Below are positions 7,925 through 16,213 of a stretch of DNA of 64,000 nucleotides, in pieces. The stretch lies in contig NZ_CP091110.1 of the NCBI RefSeq assembly GCF_021560175.1, forward strand, positions 2,904,001-2,968,000. The letters run 5' to 3'. The notes below the pieces were generated by a model. That model was not told where the DNA came from and did not search any database. It worked only from the letters and a program-made list of their open reading frames with translations. Source of the stretch: Neobacillus drentensis. GTDB lineage: Bacteria > Bacillota > Bacilli > Bacillales > Cytobacillaceae. How positions within the stretch are numbered: the first letter of the stretch is position 1; every line of letters begins with the position of its first letter. A program made the position numbers and the translations under genes.

Positions 7925-9163
7925 CTAAACTATATCTTGGAAAGTGGTTCTGCTTTTTAGTAAGGCATAAATCCAATGTAAGAGTTTGTTTACACAAGCA
8001 ATAATGGCTACTCTAAAGGGTTTTCCTTCTTCTCGTTTCTTGTCATAAAACTCTCGTAGTCTTTTATTACGTGGAATAATCTCATCAGTTGTTTTCTTTT
8101 TTCGACTATCCCGAATACCACTTTGAACAGCCAAATATAAGGCGTGTCGAAGTCTACAAGATCCACGTTTAGTTATTCGGTTTACTGATGCAGTAAACTT
8201 CCCAGAAGAGTATACACTAGGATCTATTCCAGCGAACGCAACTAACTTCTTGGCATCATTAAATCGATCTATCTCTCCAATTTCAGAAATAATCGTGGCA
8301 GCGATTTTTTCTCCGATTCCAGGGATAGATTGAAGGATTTCATATTCTTCAATTTCACTAGCGAGGGCATCTATTTCATCCGCAATATTGGATAGATGCT
8401 CTTGGTATTGAAGAACAATCTTAACCAAGATTTCAAGGTTAAAAATATGACTATCGTAGAGATTGTTTTGAAAAGGATCACAAAGGGCTGCTTCTCTTAA
8501 CTTCTGTGCCTTTTCCTTTGCCCAAGACTCCGAACGACTCGTACATAATGAAGCTATTTTATCCGTTAACTCTTTTTCACTCACACTTAATACAGCCTTA
8601 GAAGTAGGGAATTCTAGTAAAGTAAGCAGTGATACTTTCGAATATAGGCTTCCAAATACACCCCGATACTCGGGAAAAACCTGATCAATTAAAGAATGTA
8701 ACTGTATCTTTGTTTTAGCCGATATTTCAGCAATACTCTCCTGTTGTCTTGTCAGATTACGTAGGTTTAATAGTTGAACTCCACGCTTTTTGTAAGGCTC
8801 TAGCTCCTCTTTATAAAACAGTTCACAAAGGTGATAAGCATCAATTGCATCAGTTTTTACCTTTCGGAGGCTTGAGCTCTTAGCTCTATGAGAGATAAGG
8901 GGATTGACGATAATATAAACATAATTTTGTTCCTCTAGAAACTGAATAACGGGAATATGATAATGACCAGTTGATTCTAAAACAACCGAAGGTTGATGAC
9001 CACCAGCAGCCTTTTCAACATCTTTAAGGAACTCTAATAAACATCCTAATCCCTTAAGATCGTGAGTAATACTAAAACTTTTACGATAGGGTTTACCTTT
9101 ATCTAAAAACGCTTGAACCTGACTTTCTCCTTTTGATACATCCAGACCAATCACTGGATTCAT
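7925..9163 (-). CDS. IS110-family transposase (DEDD recombinase)
   Basis: 412 residues, full length for the family. N-terminal RuvC-like DEDD domain: IGLDVSKGE (first Asp, residue 8), VVLESTGHYH (Glu, about 63) and KVKTDAIDAYHL (Asp pair, about 104-107). The C-terminal Tnp20 domain contains LQSIPGIGEKIAATIISEIG, the helix-hairpin-helix-like segment, and FAGIDPSVYSSGKF with the conserved serine. Family enzymes excise and insert using an RNA guide encoded in the element end. GGAGGAGGAG precedes the ATG. No frameshift or stop is seen, so the enzyme looks intact. Confidence 0.93.
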   Translation of the reverse strand: MNPVIGLDVSKGESQVQAFLDKGKPYRKSFSITHDLKGLGCLLEFLKDVEKAAGGHQPSVVLESTGHYHIPVIQFLEEQNYVYIIVNPLISHRAKSSSLRKVKTDAIDAYHLCELFYKEELEPYKKRGVQLLNLRNLTRQQESIAEISAKTKIQLHSLIDQVFPEYRGVFGSLYSKVSLLTLLEFPTSKAVLSVSEKELTDKIASLCTSRSESWAKEKAQKLREAALCDPFQNNLYDSHIFNLEILVKIVLQYQEHLSNIADEIDALASEIEEYEILQSIPGIGEKIAATIISEIGEIDRFNDAKKLVAFAGIDPSVYSSGKFTASVNRITKRGSCRLRHALYLAVQSGIRDSRKKKTTDEIIPRNKRLREFYDKKREEGKPFRVAIIACVNKLLHWIYALLKSRTTFQDIV

Positions 9164-9189
9164 TAATTTTCTCCTCCTCCTAGAAATAC

Positions 9190-9400
9190 AAATTAGTCGG
9201 TAACCCCTAATGCTCCTTGTAATGTCATAGGTTCGCTTGTTAAACGGGATCGTGGTCCCAACCAGCCTGAAACATGTTTATACAAGTAGGGGGTGAACAG
9301 TTTAGTTGACGGGAACGAGTCCCACGGGTGCGACGTTCTACCCCGACTACCGATATAATAAGACCATATAGAAAAAGGTCAACCAGAAATATCTGGCTAA
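9190..9400 (-). ncRNA. Predicted IS110 bridge RNA
   Basis: In IS110 relatives the non-coding end upstream of the transposase encodes a bridge RNA with two internal loops that pair with target and donor DNA. Here, in plus-strand coordinates, GTAGGGGGTGAAC (9286-9298) pairs with GTTCTACCCC then CTAC (9335-9349); inside it a short stem GGGA/TCCC (9311-9323) leaves two unpaired strands, AGTTTAGTTGAC (9299-9310) and ACGGGTGCGAC (9324-9334). A second structured segment with a GGGATCGTGGTCCC core (9246-9259) could be the donor loop. Exact RNA ends are not known. Confidence 0.6.
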
Positions 9401-9411
9401 CCTTATATTAC

Positions 9412-9490
9412 GAACGGGTGCAAGAGTTGAAGAAACAGGGCTGTCGTTACGGCAGCTCTTTTTATTGTGCTAACGAGGCAGATCGTTTAA
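9412..9490. repeat. Dispersed intergenic repeat, copy 4, next to the IS end
   Basis: GAACGGGTGCAAGAGTTGAAG, then GGGCTGTCGTTACGGCAGCTC with five T, then GTGCTAACGAGGCAG. It abuts the transposase-proximal non-coding end of the IS110 element; its expected left edge (TCAACTA) is missing on this side. Confidence 0.65.
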
Positions 9491-9522
9491 TAAAAAGCAT
9501 TTCCAATTAAGGAGATATTTGT

Positions 9523-9545
9523 TATAATTAGTGTAAAATTACACT
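9523..9545 (+). promoter_or_regulatory. -10 box followed by a 16-bp palindrome
   Basis: TATAAT at 9523-9528 is followed by AGTGTAAAATTACACT (9530-9545), a perfect dyad placed at the expected transcription start, 40 bp before the small membrane protein gene. Looks like a repressor operator; the regulator is unknown and the -35 is weak. Confidence 0.4.
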
Positions 9546-9586
9546 ATTACGGATGTGTTGTCTATCTTTTTTAAGGGGGAGTGGGA

Positions 9587-9895
9587 TTGAAAAAGGTGCA
9601 TTTTTTTATATGGATGTTAATGATCGTTGCAACCGTATTAGGCGTATACGGACAATCTTTAGCCTATTATGTGGATGAAAATATAGCTAATACAAATCAT
9701 CCAATCTATTACGTAACCGTCTTTACGGTTAGTAGCGTCATCCTATACTTCGTTACCTTTTTATTAGCATATTTGTTGAAAAGGGGAAAAAAAATTGATA
9801 ATAAAGTAACTTCAATATACATATATGGTTTTGGAATGATAGGTATAGGCGTATCCCTATGGTCAGTATTTGTTTGTGTGATGTGGTGGGGCTAA
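9587..9895 (+). CDS. Small three-helix membrane protein
   Basis: 102 residues with membrane segments at about 5-22, 38-62 and 76-98. No recognised family. TTG 9587 is preferred because AAGGGGGA lies 7 nt upstream; GTG 9581 would be too close. First of three tiny membrane protein genes in a row, preceded by a palindromic site. Confidence 0.55.
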   Translation: MKKVHFFIWMLMIVATVLGVYGQSLAYYVDENIANTNHPIYYVTVFTVSSVILYFVTFLLAYLLKRGKKIDNKVTSIYIYGFGMIGIGVSLWSVFVCVMWWG

Positions 9896-10016
9896 ATTAT
9901 TTTGATACAGACCTGTTCTTCACGAACTAGTGTGACTCTTCAAGAAGGAAACGTTTTTTTAAAATGGAAAAATCCAATTTATGGAATATAATGATAATAA
10001 AAGTTGGGGGGATAAC

Positions 10017-10196
10017 ATGTTTAAACTCATACTAAGTGTGGGAATATTTTTTATTGCTATATTACTTAGTTGTTACTATTTTGTAGGTGTTAGTTTTATT
10101 AAGTCTTTACAGATGACATTTATTATTACAATGTTACACATTTTATTCCTATATATCGATAATAAATTACAGAAAAATAAATCTATATATATTTGA
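10017..10196 (+). CDS. Small two-helix membrane protein
   Basis: 59 residues, almost entirely two hydrophobic helices (LILSVGIFFIAILLSCYYF and the segment around MTFIITMLHILFLYI) with a basic tail. TTGGGGGGA sits 5 nt before the ATG at 10017. No recognised family. Confidence 0.5.
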   Translation: MFKLILSVGIFFIAILLSCYYFVGVSFIKSLQMTFIITMLHILFLYIDNKLQKNKSIYI

Positions 10197-10262
10197 TAAG
10201 GTATTAAAAAAATAATGGAGTTCAGGTTAGATTATTCAAAATTTAGTAAAGGGGGGTGTTTT

Positions 10263-10454
10263 ATGAAGGACGAAAACAAACCATTTAATGATGTAATAGA
10301 CCACTTTAACAGGATAGAAGGAAATGCTTCTAATGTTGTTAGCAGGAATGCGGTAAAAAAGTTGCCTAAACCATTAAAATATTTTGGGTATTTTATGGCT
10401 GGCTTCATATCAATATCCATCTTGTTAATGATAATTTTAAATTTATTACACTAA
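10263..10454 (+). CDS. Small tail-anchored-type membrane protein
   Basis: 63 residues: a polar, acidic N-terminal part (KDENKPFNDVIDHFNRIEG), a KKLPKPLKYF linker and a single C-terminal membrane helix. AAAGGGGGGTG lies 5 nt before the ATG at 10263, a very strong site. No recognised family. Confidence 0.55.
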   Translation: MKDENKPFNDVIDHFNRIEGNASNVVSRNAVKKLPKPLKYFGYFMAGFISISILLMIILNLLH

Positions 10455-10461
10455 CTTATAC

Positions 10462-10593
10462 TTGATATTTAGTCTGACTGATAACGAAATTCCAAAAAGA
10501 TTAGACTTGTTTAACTTAATGGTGCGATTCCTTAAAGATGAAGGATGGATTTTTTCTGAACCTCAAGGAAAGAATGTGAAATATTTCTCTTAA
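10462..10593 (+). pseudogene. Protein fragment, C-terminal end only
   Basis: A 43-codon open stretch with protein-like composition (SLTDNEIPKRLDLFNLM, then VRFLKDEGWIFSEPQGKNV) ends at TAA 10591. It has no ribosome site and its frame overlaps the preceding gene, so it is more likely a gene remnant than a functional peptide. Family not recognised. Confidence 0.3.
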
Positions 10594-10594
10594 C

Positions 10595-10672
10595 AGAACC
10601 GGGTGCTTAAGTTTTAGATCTGTTCTGTCATCGTGGCAGCTCTTTCTTGTTGAAGGGCCAGTTCAGTCGAAC
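10595..10672. repeat. Dispersed intergenic repeat, copy 5
   Basis: AGAACCGGGTGCTTAAGTTTT, then TCTGTCATCGTGGCAGCTCTTTC and GTTGAAGGGCCAGTTCAG. Degenerate version of the same unit. Confidence 0.55.
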
Positions 10673-11164
10673 CTGGATAAATTATGGGGATGTTTGAAGA
10701 AAGAAATATAAAGTAATCCTAAATGGGTGCGAAACCAGAGTTTAGTCCCAAAGTTCATTTAAGAGTTTGTGAATACTTGTACATGATACTGTATTGATTT
10801 TTGCTTGTTGAACTTAAGCGGCAGAATAATAGAAAGAAAAACGGATATGAAACAAAGATAAAGAGGGGACGATGCAATTCATAAGTTGTAAATAGTATAA
10901 ACCTATAAAATAACCGAAAAAGCATAAAATTAGTTAGAATTACTTAATATATTTGAGCGTTTATTTACTAATAGTACAATGGTTTTGGAGTTTTACCTAT
11001 GAGATTCCAATAATTATGTTTATTATTATGTTTCTACAAAAAAATTCCCTTAAGCATCAGTCTAAGGGAAAGGTAAAATCATCTTTAGTTATTTATTTAT
11101 TTATTTTTCAAAAGGAGCCATCTATTTTCTGTCTATAAATTGAAAGCAGACGGCATGTGAATTT
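10673..11164. other. Gene-poor stretch
   Basis: AT-rich and without a convincing gene. A 61-codon open frame at 10953-11138 begins at a TTG without a ribosome site and I do not accept it as a gene. Confidence 0.5.
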
Positions 11165-12016
11165 TTATAAACGTTCCATGATAAACCCAAAAATCAGATC
11201 TAATAATTCCTGACTCCAGAAAGTACCCTCATGCGGTCCATGATCAACCTCAATCATTTGGGCATCTGTCCCACAGTCACACAATTTATGAAACATAGTA
11301 AGACTCTGCTCATATGGCACAGGCTCATCGTTGTTTCCTTGTACCAGTAAAAATGGCGGATATGTCATTCCTTCCTTTACTTTGTAAATGGGACTCATAT
11401 CCCTAAAAACATCCAAATTTTCTTTTGGATTTCCACCTGCCAGAGCGATATCGACTGGTGTTGGATTTTCAAGCCGAGCTTCCCGCTTTAGTAAATCTGC
11501 CGGACCAAAGCAATCCACGACCAGCTTAACTCCATCCGAATAATCGGCATATTCCTCTGTTCGATAGGTAGGATCATCAGCTGTAAGTCCAGCAAGCAAA
11601 GCCATATTTCCTCCGGAGGAAGTACCCCAGATCCCAATTCGATCAGCATCAATATGATATTCGGCACTCTTTGCTCTCATGAATCGGATTGCCGTTTTGA
11701 CGTCCTCAAAGCATGCTGGCCACGGATTTTCTTCCAAACTGTTCCGGTGAGTAATGGTGGCAATCACATAGCCTTTTGCAGCAAGTTGGGAGAGTTGTGG
11801 AATTTGATAGTACATATTGGGATAAGTCCAGCCACTGCCTTGCACGAAGACAATACATGGGTACTTTTCCTGTGAGTCTTCGGGAATCTGTGGGGATATA
11901 ATCGTCATCTTCGTACCTTTCGGTTGGGAGAGCGAATAGATAATATCTGGTAATATGTGTGCCAAGCCTTTCAAAGACGGATTGTAATCGATTTTCTTAA
12001 TTTCTGGATATGTCAT
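11165..12016 (-). CDS. Alpha/beta hydrolase, esterase of the xylan locus
   Basis: Intracellular serine esterase of the alpha/beta-hydrolase-3 / BD-FAE-like group. The nucleophile elbow is GTSSGG (GIWGTSSGGNMALLAG), the oxyanion region VFVQGSGWTY replaces the usual HGGG, and late LLVQGNNDEPVP and VDHGPHEG supply the catalytic Asp and His. It probably removes acetyl or related ester groups from xylo-oligosaccharides, judged from the GH10 gene just upstream on the same strand. The start is set at ATG 12016, which has AGAGGTGA 7 nt upstream. No signal peptide. Confidence 0.75.
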   Translation of the reverse strand: MTYPEIKKIDYNPSLKGLAHILPDIIYSLSQPKGTKMTIISPQIPEDSQEKYPCIVFVQGSGWTYPNMYYQIPQLSQLAAKGYVIATITHRNSLEENPWPACFEDVKTAIRFMRAKSAEYHIDADRIGIWGTSSGGNMALLAGLTADDPTYRTEEYADYSDGVKLVVDCFGPADLLKREARLENPTPVDIALAGGNPKENLDVFRDMSPIYKVKEGMTYPPFLLVQGNNDEPVPYEQSLTMFHKLCDCGTDAQMIEVDHGPHEGTFWSQELLDLIFGFIMERL

Positions 12017-12149
12017 GCCAAGTTCACCTCTATTAATATTTCGCTGCATATTGTATTTCTTTACAATTCCTTGATTGCCATTTCCAAATGGATTGTTCCG
12101 CCAAACACATTTCCAATGCTTAAGAAACCCGCAGAAAGGGGAGGGAAGC

Positions 12150-13427
12150 CTACACTAGTACATCTGTCTGGAGTAGATTAACGAGCTGTACATTTTCAGC
12201 ATCTTTATCTAATTGGAAGCTTACTATTTTATCTCCACAAACCAGCTCAAATTCTCCAAGGAATCCTTCAAAGGAAATTATTCCATTTTCATCTGTCTTG
12301 CAGCACACATTTGTCGACCAGTCTTCTTTGATTAGTTTCTTCAGGACTTTATAAGATGGTTTTAAACTATTATCTTTTCTGATAAAGCCGGAAGGAGCAC
12401 CAATCCAGGCCCCATCATCACTGAACTGCCACGATGAAATGGCTTCAACTAGTGGATGTTTAAACAGAATCGAATACATTTCTTCTACTTCTTTAGCCTG
12501 GCGTTCTTCGTCTTCTGGGGTAGAGGGCCATTCTGGAATCTGGTAATCATTCAGGTCGCCAATTTCAGGCGGCATAAGATGTCCAGATAACAAAGAGTTT
12601 TCCGTAAAGTGAATCGGAAGTCCAAAGTGGGAGAAACGGTTTAGTACTTCTTCCAATTTCTCATGTCCCCAATAACCCTGATGCTGGTGAGATTGAATCC
12701 CAATGGCATCAATTGGAACCCCTGCTTGTAAGCATCCATCAATTAAGATTTCATAGTTAATGGATGTATTAAAATCATTTAATAATAGAGTCGCGCCAGG
12801 ATTGCATTCACGTGTTTTGGCAAACATCTCTTTAATCATGCCAACACGGCCAAGCTCTTTGCAAATCCGGGTAATGCCGTTGTCATATTTATCATAGATG
12901 GGCATGATCACTACTTCATTGATGACATCCCACATATCAATTAACCCTTTGAAGCCGGTTACTTCACGTTCAATTCGGGCCAGTTGTGCTTTCAAAATTT
13001 CTTCATTGCTCATATCCAAAAGCCATGGAGCTGTTGCTGTGTGCCAGACTAGGGGATGTCCTTTCACGGTTACGTTTCTTTCTTTTAACCATTGTGCAGC
13101 AGCCTTTAATTCTTTTGTCCGAGGTTTGCCTTTTTCAGGCTCAAATCCGTCCCAGTAGTCAGGAAAAACTCCCCAATAGAAGGGCAGGGTGGCAAAGTTA
13201 AAAACATCTAAGAACTTATCCATTTTATCTTCCAAAAAGGCAAGTCTGTCTGCTGGTACACTTTAATTTGCTACTTCAATCGTATCAAATATACCGCAGC
13301 CGAATAAAAACTGGTGATTTACTAGTCTTAGTGAGACTTCCTTTCCTTTAACAGGATTTCCTGATTCATCAACAAGTTTAATGGTTTTGCGCGCCATTCT
13401 GTGTGCAAATTCATTTGTCTGGCCCAT
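12150..13427 (-). pseudogene. GH10 endo-1,4-beta-xylanase interrupted by one in-frame stop
   Basis: Retaining GH10 xylanase without a signal peptide. The frame opens at ATG 13427 with TGGAGGG upstream and encodes the family N-terminal module (RKTIKLVDESGNPVKGKEV, then QFLFGCGIFDTIEVAN), is cut by TAA at 13263-13265, and continues in the same frame to 12150. The downstream part holds the acid/base WDVINE, the nucleophile in HFTEN and GHPLVWH. A TTG at 13235 could restart translation but would lose about 65 residues. Either a recent nonsense mutation or a sequencing error; the rest of the sequence shows no decay. Confidence 0.8.
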
Positions 13428-13469
13428 TCTATCCCTCCATTTTCATCCATGTTACGCATAGTCCACTAT

Positions 13470-13485
13470 AGAAAACGCTTTCGCA
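13470..13485. promoter_or_regulatory. CcpA cre site
   Basis: AGAAAACGCTTTCGCA fits the cre consensus (WTGNAANCGNWNNCW core, here GAAAACGCTTTC) and lies 43 bp before the xylanase start, where it would give glucose repression. Confidence 0.7.
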
Positions 13486-13590
13486 TTTCTATTAAATTTT
13501 ACCAAACTTGATTTATCCAGTAAACTAACTTTAAAGAATAATTTTTAAAATTCACGATTAAATATATTATAATATTTTTAAAAAAATATT

Positions 13591-13634
13591 TATAATAGTT
13601 TTATAAGCGACTAGTTAGTTTAGCCGACAAACTA
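13591..13634 (+). promoter_or_regulatory. Promoter -10 with XylR operator (xylO)
   Basis: TATAAT at 13591-13596 is followed by TTAGTTTAGCCGACAAACTA at 13615-13634, a dyad matching the Bacillus xylO pattern TTAGTTT..AAACTA. Placed just after the expected transcription start, so XylR binding would block the aldo/keto reductase transcript until xylose is present. Confidence 0.7.
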
Positions 13635-13652
13635 TTATAAGGGAAGGATCTG

Positions 13653-13676
13653 ATGAAAAAGCTAATAAACTATTAA
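13653..13676 (+). other. Seven-codon ORF after xylO
   Basis: AAGGGAAGG stands 6 nt before ATG, which opens MKKLINY and stops at TAA 13674. It is the first translatable unit of the XylR-type transcript, about 110 bp before the first reductase. Leader peptide or stub of a deleted gene. Confidence 0.4.
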
Positions 13677-13787
13677 ACTGTAAGCCGGATTTTCCAGGTA
13701 GTGAATAGGTACTGATTCCAGCCGCTGTATATCCATTTAATCAGTAAAAAACATGGTTCCTACATAAAAATTTAAGGAGTGAAATCA

Positions 13788-14801
13788 ATGGAATTTCGTT
13801 ATTTAGGGAAGTCTGGTTTAAGGGTAAGTGAGCTTTGCTTGGGTGCGATGACGCTTGGCCGTGAAACAAGTGAACAGGACAGCTTTAACATTTTAGATCG
13901 TTTCGTTACAGAAGGCGGAAATTTTATTGACACAGCCGATGTTTATACAGGAGGCGTTTCGGAGCAAATCGTTGGCAAGTGGCTGCAAGGCCGAAAACGG
14001 GATGATATTGTCCTTGCCACAAAAGTCCGCTTTGCCATGGGAGAGGGTCCAAATGATATCGGCCTAAGCCGAAAACATATCATTTCTGGTGTTAAGGAAA
14101 GCTTGCGCCGCCTTGGCACCGATTATATTGATCTCTATCAGGTTCACGCTTGGGATCCTCGTACTCCTTTGGAGGAATCCTTAAGCACCTTAAATGATTT
14201 GGTACGCGAGGGACTAGTCCGCTATATTGGTGCCAGTAACTTTAAAGGCTGGCAATTGCAAAAAGCGATTGATTTAAGCCGCCGAAATGGTTGGGAAGCA
14301 TTTGTCAGCCTGCAGCCGCAATATAATCTGCTCTGCAGGGCAACAGAATGGGAACTGTTAGACGTTTGTATCAATGAAGGATTGGGTGTCATGCCTTGGA
14401 GCCCGCTGCGCGGCGGATGGCTGAGCGGTAAATATACCAGGGATATGGTGAAACCTCCTGAGAATACTCGTGTAGCTTTAGCGGAAAAAGAAGGCTGGGG
14501 AGAATCTTGGAACAATTATAACAATGACTTCACATGGCAGGTGTTAGAGACTTTATATGCTGTGGCAAAAGAAGCTGAAAAAACACCGGCCCAAGCAGCC
14601 ATTAACTGGCTATTAAATCAACCAGCTGTAACCGCTCCAATTATTGGTGCCAGAACAATGGAACAACTGGAAGCAAACCTTGGTGCAGCAGGCTGGTCTT
14701 TAACGAAAGAGCAAATCGACCGATTAAACAGAGCTAGTGATCTATATGTGACCTATCCATATAATGAGGACGCGAACAACCAACGAAATAGAGGGAGATA
14801 A
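13788..14801 (+). CDS. Aldo/keto reductase, first of a tandem pair
   Basis: 337-residue NADP(H)-dependent (beta/alpha)8 barrel. The catalytic tetrad is visible: DTADVY (Asp and Tyr, about 49-54), ATKVR (Lys, about 80) and QVHAWD (His, about 113). The C-terminal [16 protein letters not shown] is the nucleotide phosphate-binding loop. AAGGAG lies 9 nt before the ATG at 13788. It follows a XylR operator and precedes a second reductase by 76 bp, so it probably acts on a pentose or a product of xylan hydrolysis (inference). Confidence 0.85.
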   Translation: MEFRYLGKSGLRVSELCLGAMTLGRETSEQDSFNILDRFVTEGGNFIDTADVYTGGVSEQIVGKWLQGRKRDDIVLATKVRFAMGEGPNDIGLSRKHIISGVKESLRRLGTDYIDLYQVHAWDPRTPLEESLSTLNDLVREGLVRYIGASNFKGWQLQKAIDLSRRNGWEAFVSLQPQYNLLCRATEWELLDVCINEGLGVMPWSPLRGGWLSGKYTRDMVKPPENTRVALAEKEGWGESWNNYNNDFTWQVLETLYAVAKEAEKTPAQAAINWLLNQPAVTAPIIGARTMEQLEANLGAAGWSLTKEQIDRLNRASDLYVTYPYNEDANNQRNRGR

Positions 14802-14877
14802 TAAGTCCATTGTATCTGGATGAAAAGTATTAAAAAAATAGTATTTCATCTAATTCAAATAACAGGAGGCGGATGGT

Positions 14878-15852
14878 ATGGAATATCGTAGACTAGGAAA
14901 CTCAGGTTTAAAGGTTAGTGAAATTGGGTTAGGCAGCTGGCTGACATATGGAACTGCCGTAGAAAAAGAGAAGTCTGTTGCTTGTATTCATAAAGCATAT
15001 GAGTTAGGGATTAACTTCTTTGATACAGCCAATGCCTACAACCAGGGAGCAGCAGAGGTAGTTTTAGGGGAAGCGTTAAAGGAATACACCCGCTCCAGTT
15101 ATGTGTTAGCAACAAAAGTTTATTTCCCAATGGGAGACGGCCCAAATGACAAGGGGCTTTCGAGAAAACACATAATCGAACAATGCGAGGCAAGTTTGAA
15201 ACGTCTTGGGGTCGAATATATTGACTTATATCAATGTCACCGCTATGATTCCGAAACACCGTTAGAAGAGACGCTCAGAGCATTAGATGATTTAACTTCA
15301 CAAGGAAAAATCCTGTATGCAGGTGTGAGTGAATGGACGGCGGAACAAATCACAGACGCGGCCCATGTGGCAAAAGAAAAGAATTTTAGGCCGATTGTAT
15401 CCAATCAGCCCATTTATAATATGCTGGTCCGTTATATTGAAAAAGAGGTACTGCCAGTCAGTGAGAAACACGGAATGGGGCAAGTCGTATTTTCACCGTT
15501 GGCGCAAGGGATTTTGACTGGAAAATATAAACCTGGGCAAGACATCCCATCATCGAGCCGTGCGGCCAATCAGGAAACAAACAGGTGGATTACAAGTTAC
15601 TTAAATGATGCTGTCTTAACAAGCGTCCAAAAACTTGAAAATATTGCACAGGGTCTAGGAATCAAATTGTCCCAATTAGCACTAGCGTGGGTATTAAGGC
15701 AGCCTGGAGTAAGTTCTGCCATTATTGGAGCGAGCCGTCCGGAGCAGGTGGAGGAAAATGCAATAGCATCTGGCTTCAGAATTCCAGAAACCATTCTAGA
15801 AGAAATCGAATCTGTTTTGGCGGAAATAAAAGGGTTCGTACCAATCTGGTAA
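14878..15852 (+). CDS. Aldo/keto reductase, Kv-beta-like, second of the pair
   Basis: 324 residues. Tetrad: FFDTANAYNQG (Asp, Tyr), LATKVYFPMG (Lys) and LYQCHRYD (His). The SSAIIGASRPEQVEENA loop binds NADP phosphate. The DTANAY and GPNDKGLSRKHI segments are typical of the Kv-channel beta / YghZ branch, which reduces small aldehydes such as glyceraldehyde phosphate or methylglyoxal. AGGAGG precedes the ATG. Same transcript as the preceding reductase and ended by a strong terminator. Confidence 0.85.
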   Translation: MEYRRLGNSGLKVSEIGLGSWLTYGTAVEKEKSVACIHKAYELGINFFDTANAYNQGAAEVVLGEALKEYTRSSYVLATKVYFPMGDGPNDKGLSRKHIIEQCEASLKRLGVEYIDLYQCHRYDSETPLEETLRALDDLTSQGKILYAGVSEWTAEQITDAAHVAKEKNFRPIVSNQPIYNMLVRYIEKEVLPVSEKHGMGQVVFSPLAQGILTGKYKPGQDIPSSSRAANQETNRWITSYLNDAVLTSVQKLENIAQGLGIKLSQLALAWVLRQPGVSSAIIGASRPEQVEENAIASGFRIPETILEEIESVLAEIKGFVPIW

Positions 15853-15942
15853 TAAAGTTAATTAGTATCTAATACCTTGTTACATTTGAATGAAATTATA
15901 AATGGTTAGATGAATTCTGGAACAAATTTTTTTATAAAGAAG

Positions 15943-15990
15943 CACTCGAAAATGTTGTGAAGTCAACGTTTTGAGTGTTTTTTTTTTTTC
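15943..15990 (+). terminator. Strong rho-independent terminator of the reductase pair
   Basis: CACTCGAAAATGTTG and CAACGTTTTGAGTG form a 14-bp stem with one bulge, followed by more than ten T. Confidence 0.9.
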
Positions 15991-16213
15991 GAGAATATTG
16001 ATTTTCTCAGCTGTTCTTCAATACTTCTGAATAAGAGCAACATTCGTTCGGTAAAACAAAAAATTATAAATGTTAAAAAAGGACAAACCGGCTTCCTTCC
16101 TATAGCAAATAAAAGAAACGATGCATAGTTTATTGAAAGATCATTTACTATCACACGATAGCAATTCAATAAAAAAGCATGTTTTTATTTTTTTGCATAA
16201 AGGAGTTGGTTGT

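Larger units (their letters stand above)
7905..9411 (-). mobile_element. IS110-family insertion sequence
   Basis: One transposase gene on the minus strand plus about 250 bp of structured non-coding DNA upstream of it, and a very short downstream end. IS110 elements have no long terminal inverted repeats, so limits are approximate: the left limit is placed just past the transposase stop, the right limit where the host-type repeat (AACGGGTGC) begins at 9413. A palindrome GATATAGTT-ccta-AACTATATC at 7914-7935 overlaps the transposase stop. Confidence 0.75.

Noticed and set aside
9328..9510. 60-codon ORF between IS110 and the small membrane genes
   Set aside because: It runs through the predicted bridge RNA end and the intergenic repeat hairpin, and has no ribosome site.
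10953..11138. 61-codon hydrophobic ORF
   Set aside because: TTG start without ribosome site in AT-rich DNA; composition explains the hydrophobicity.
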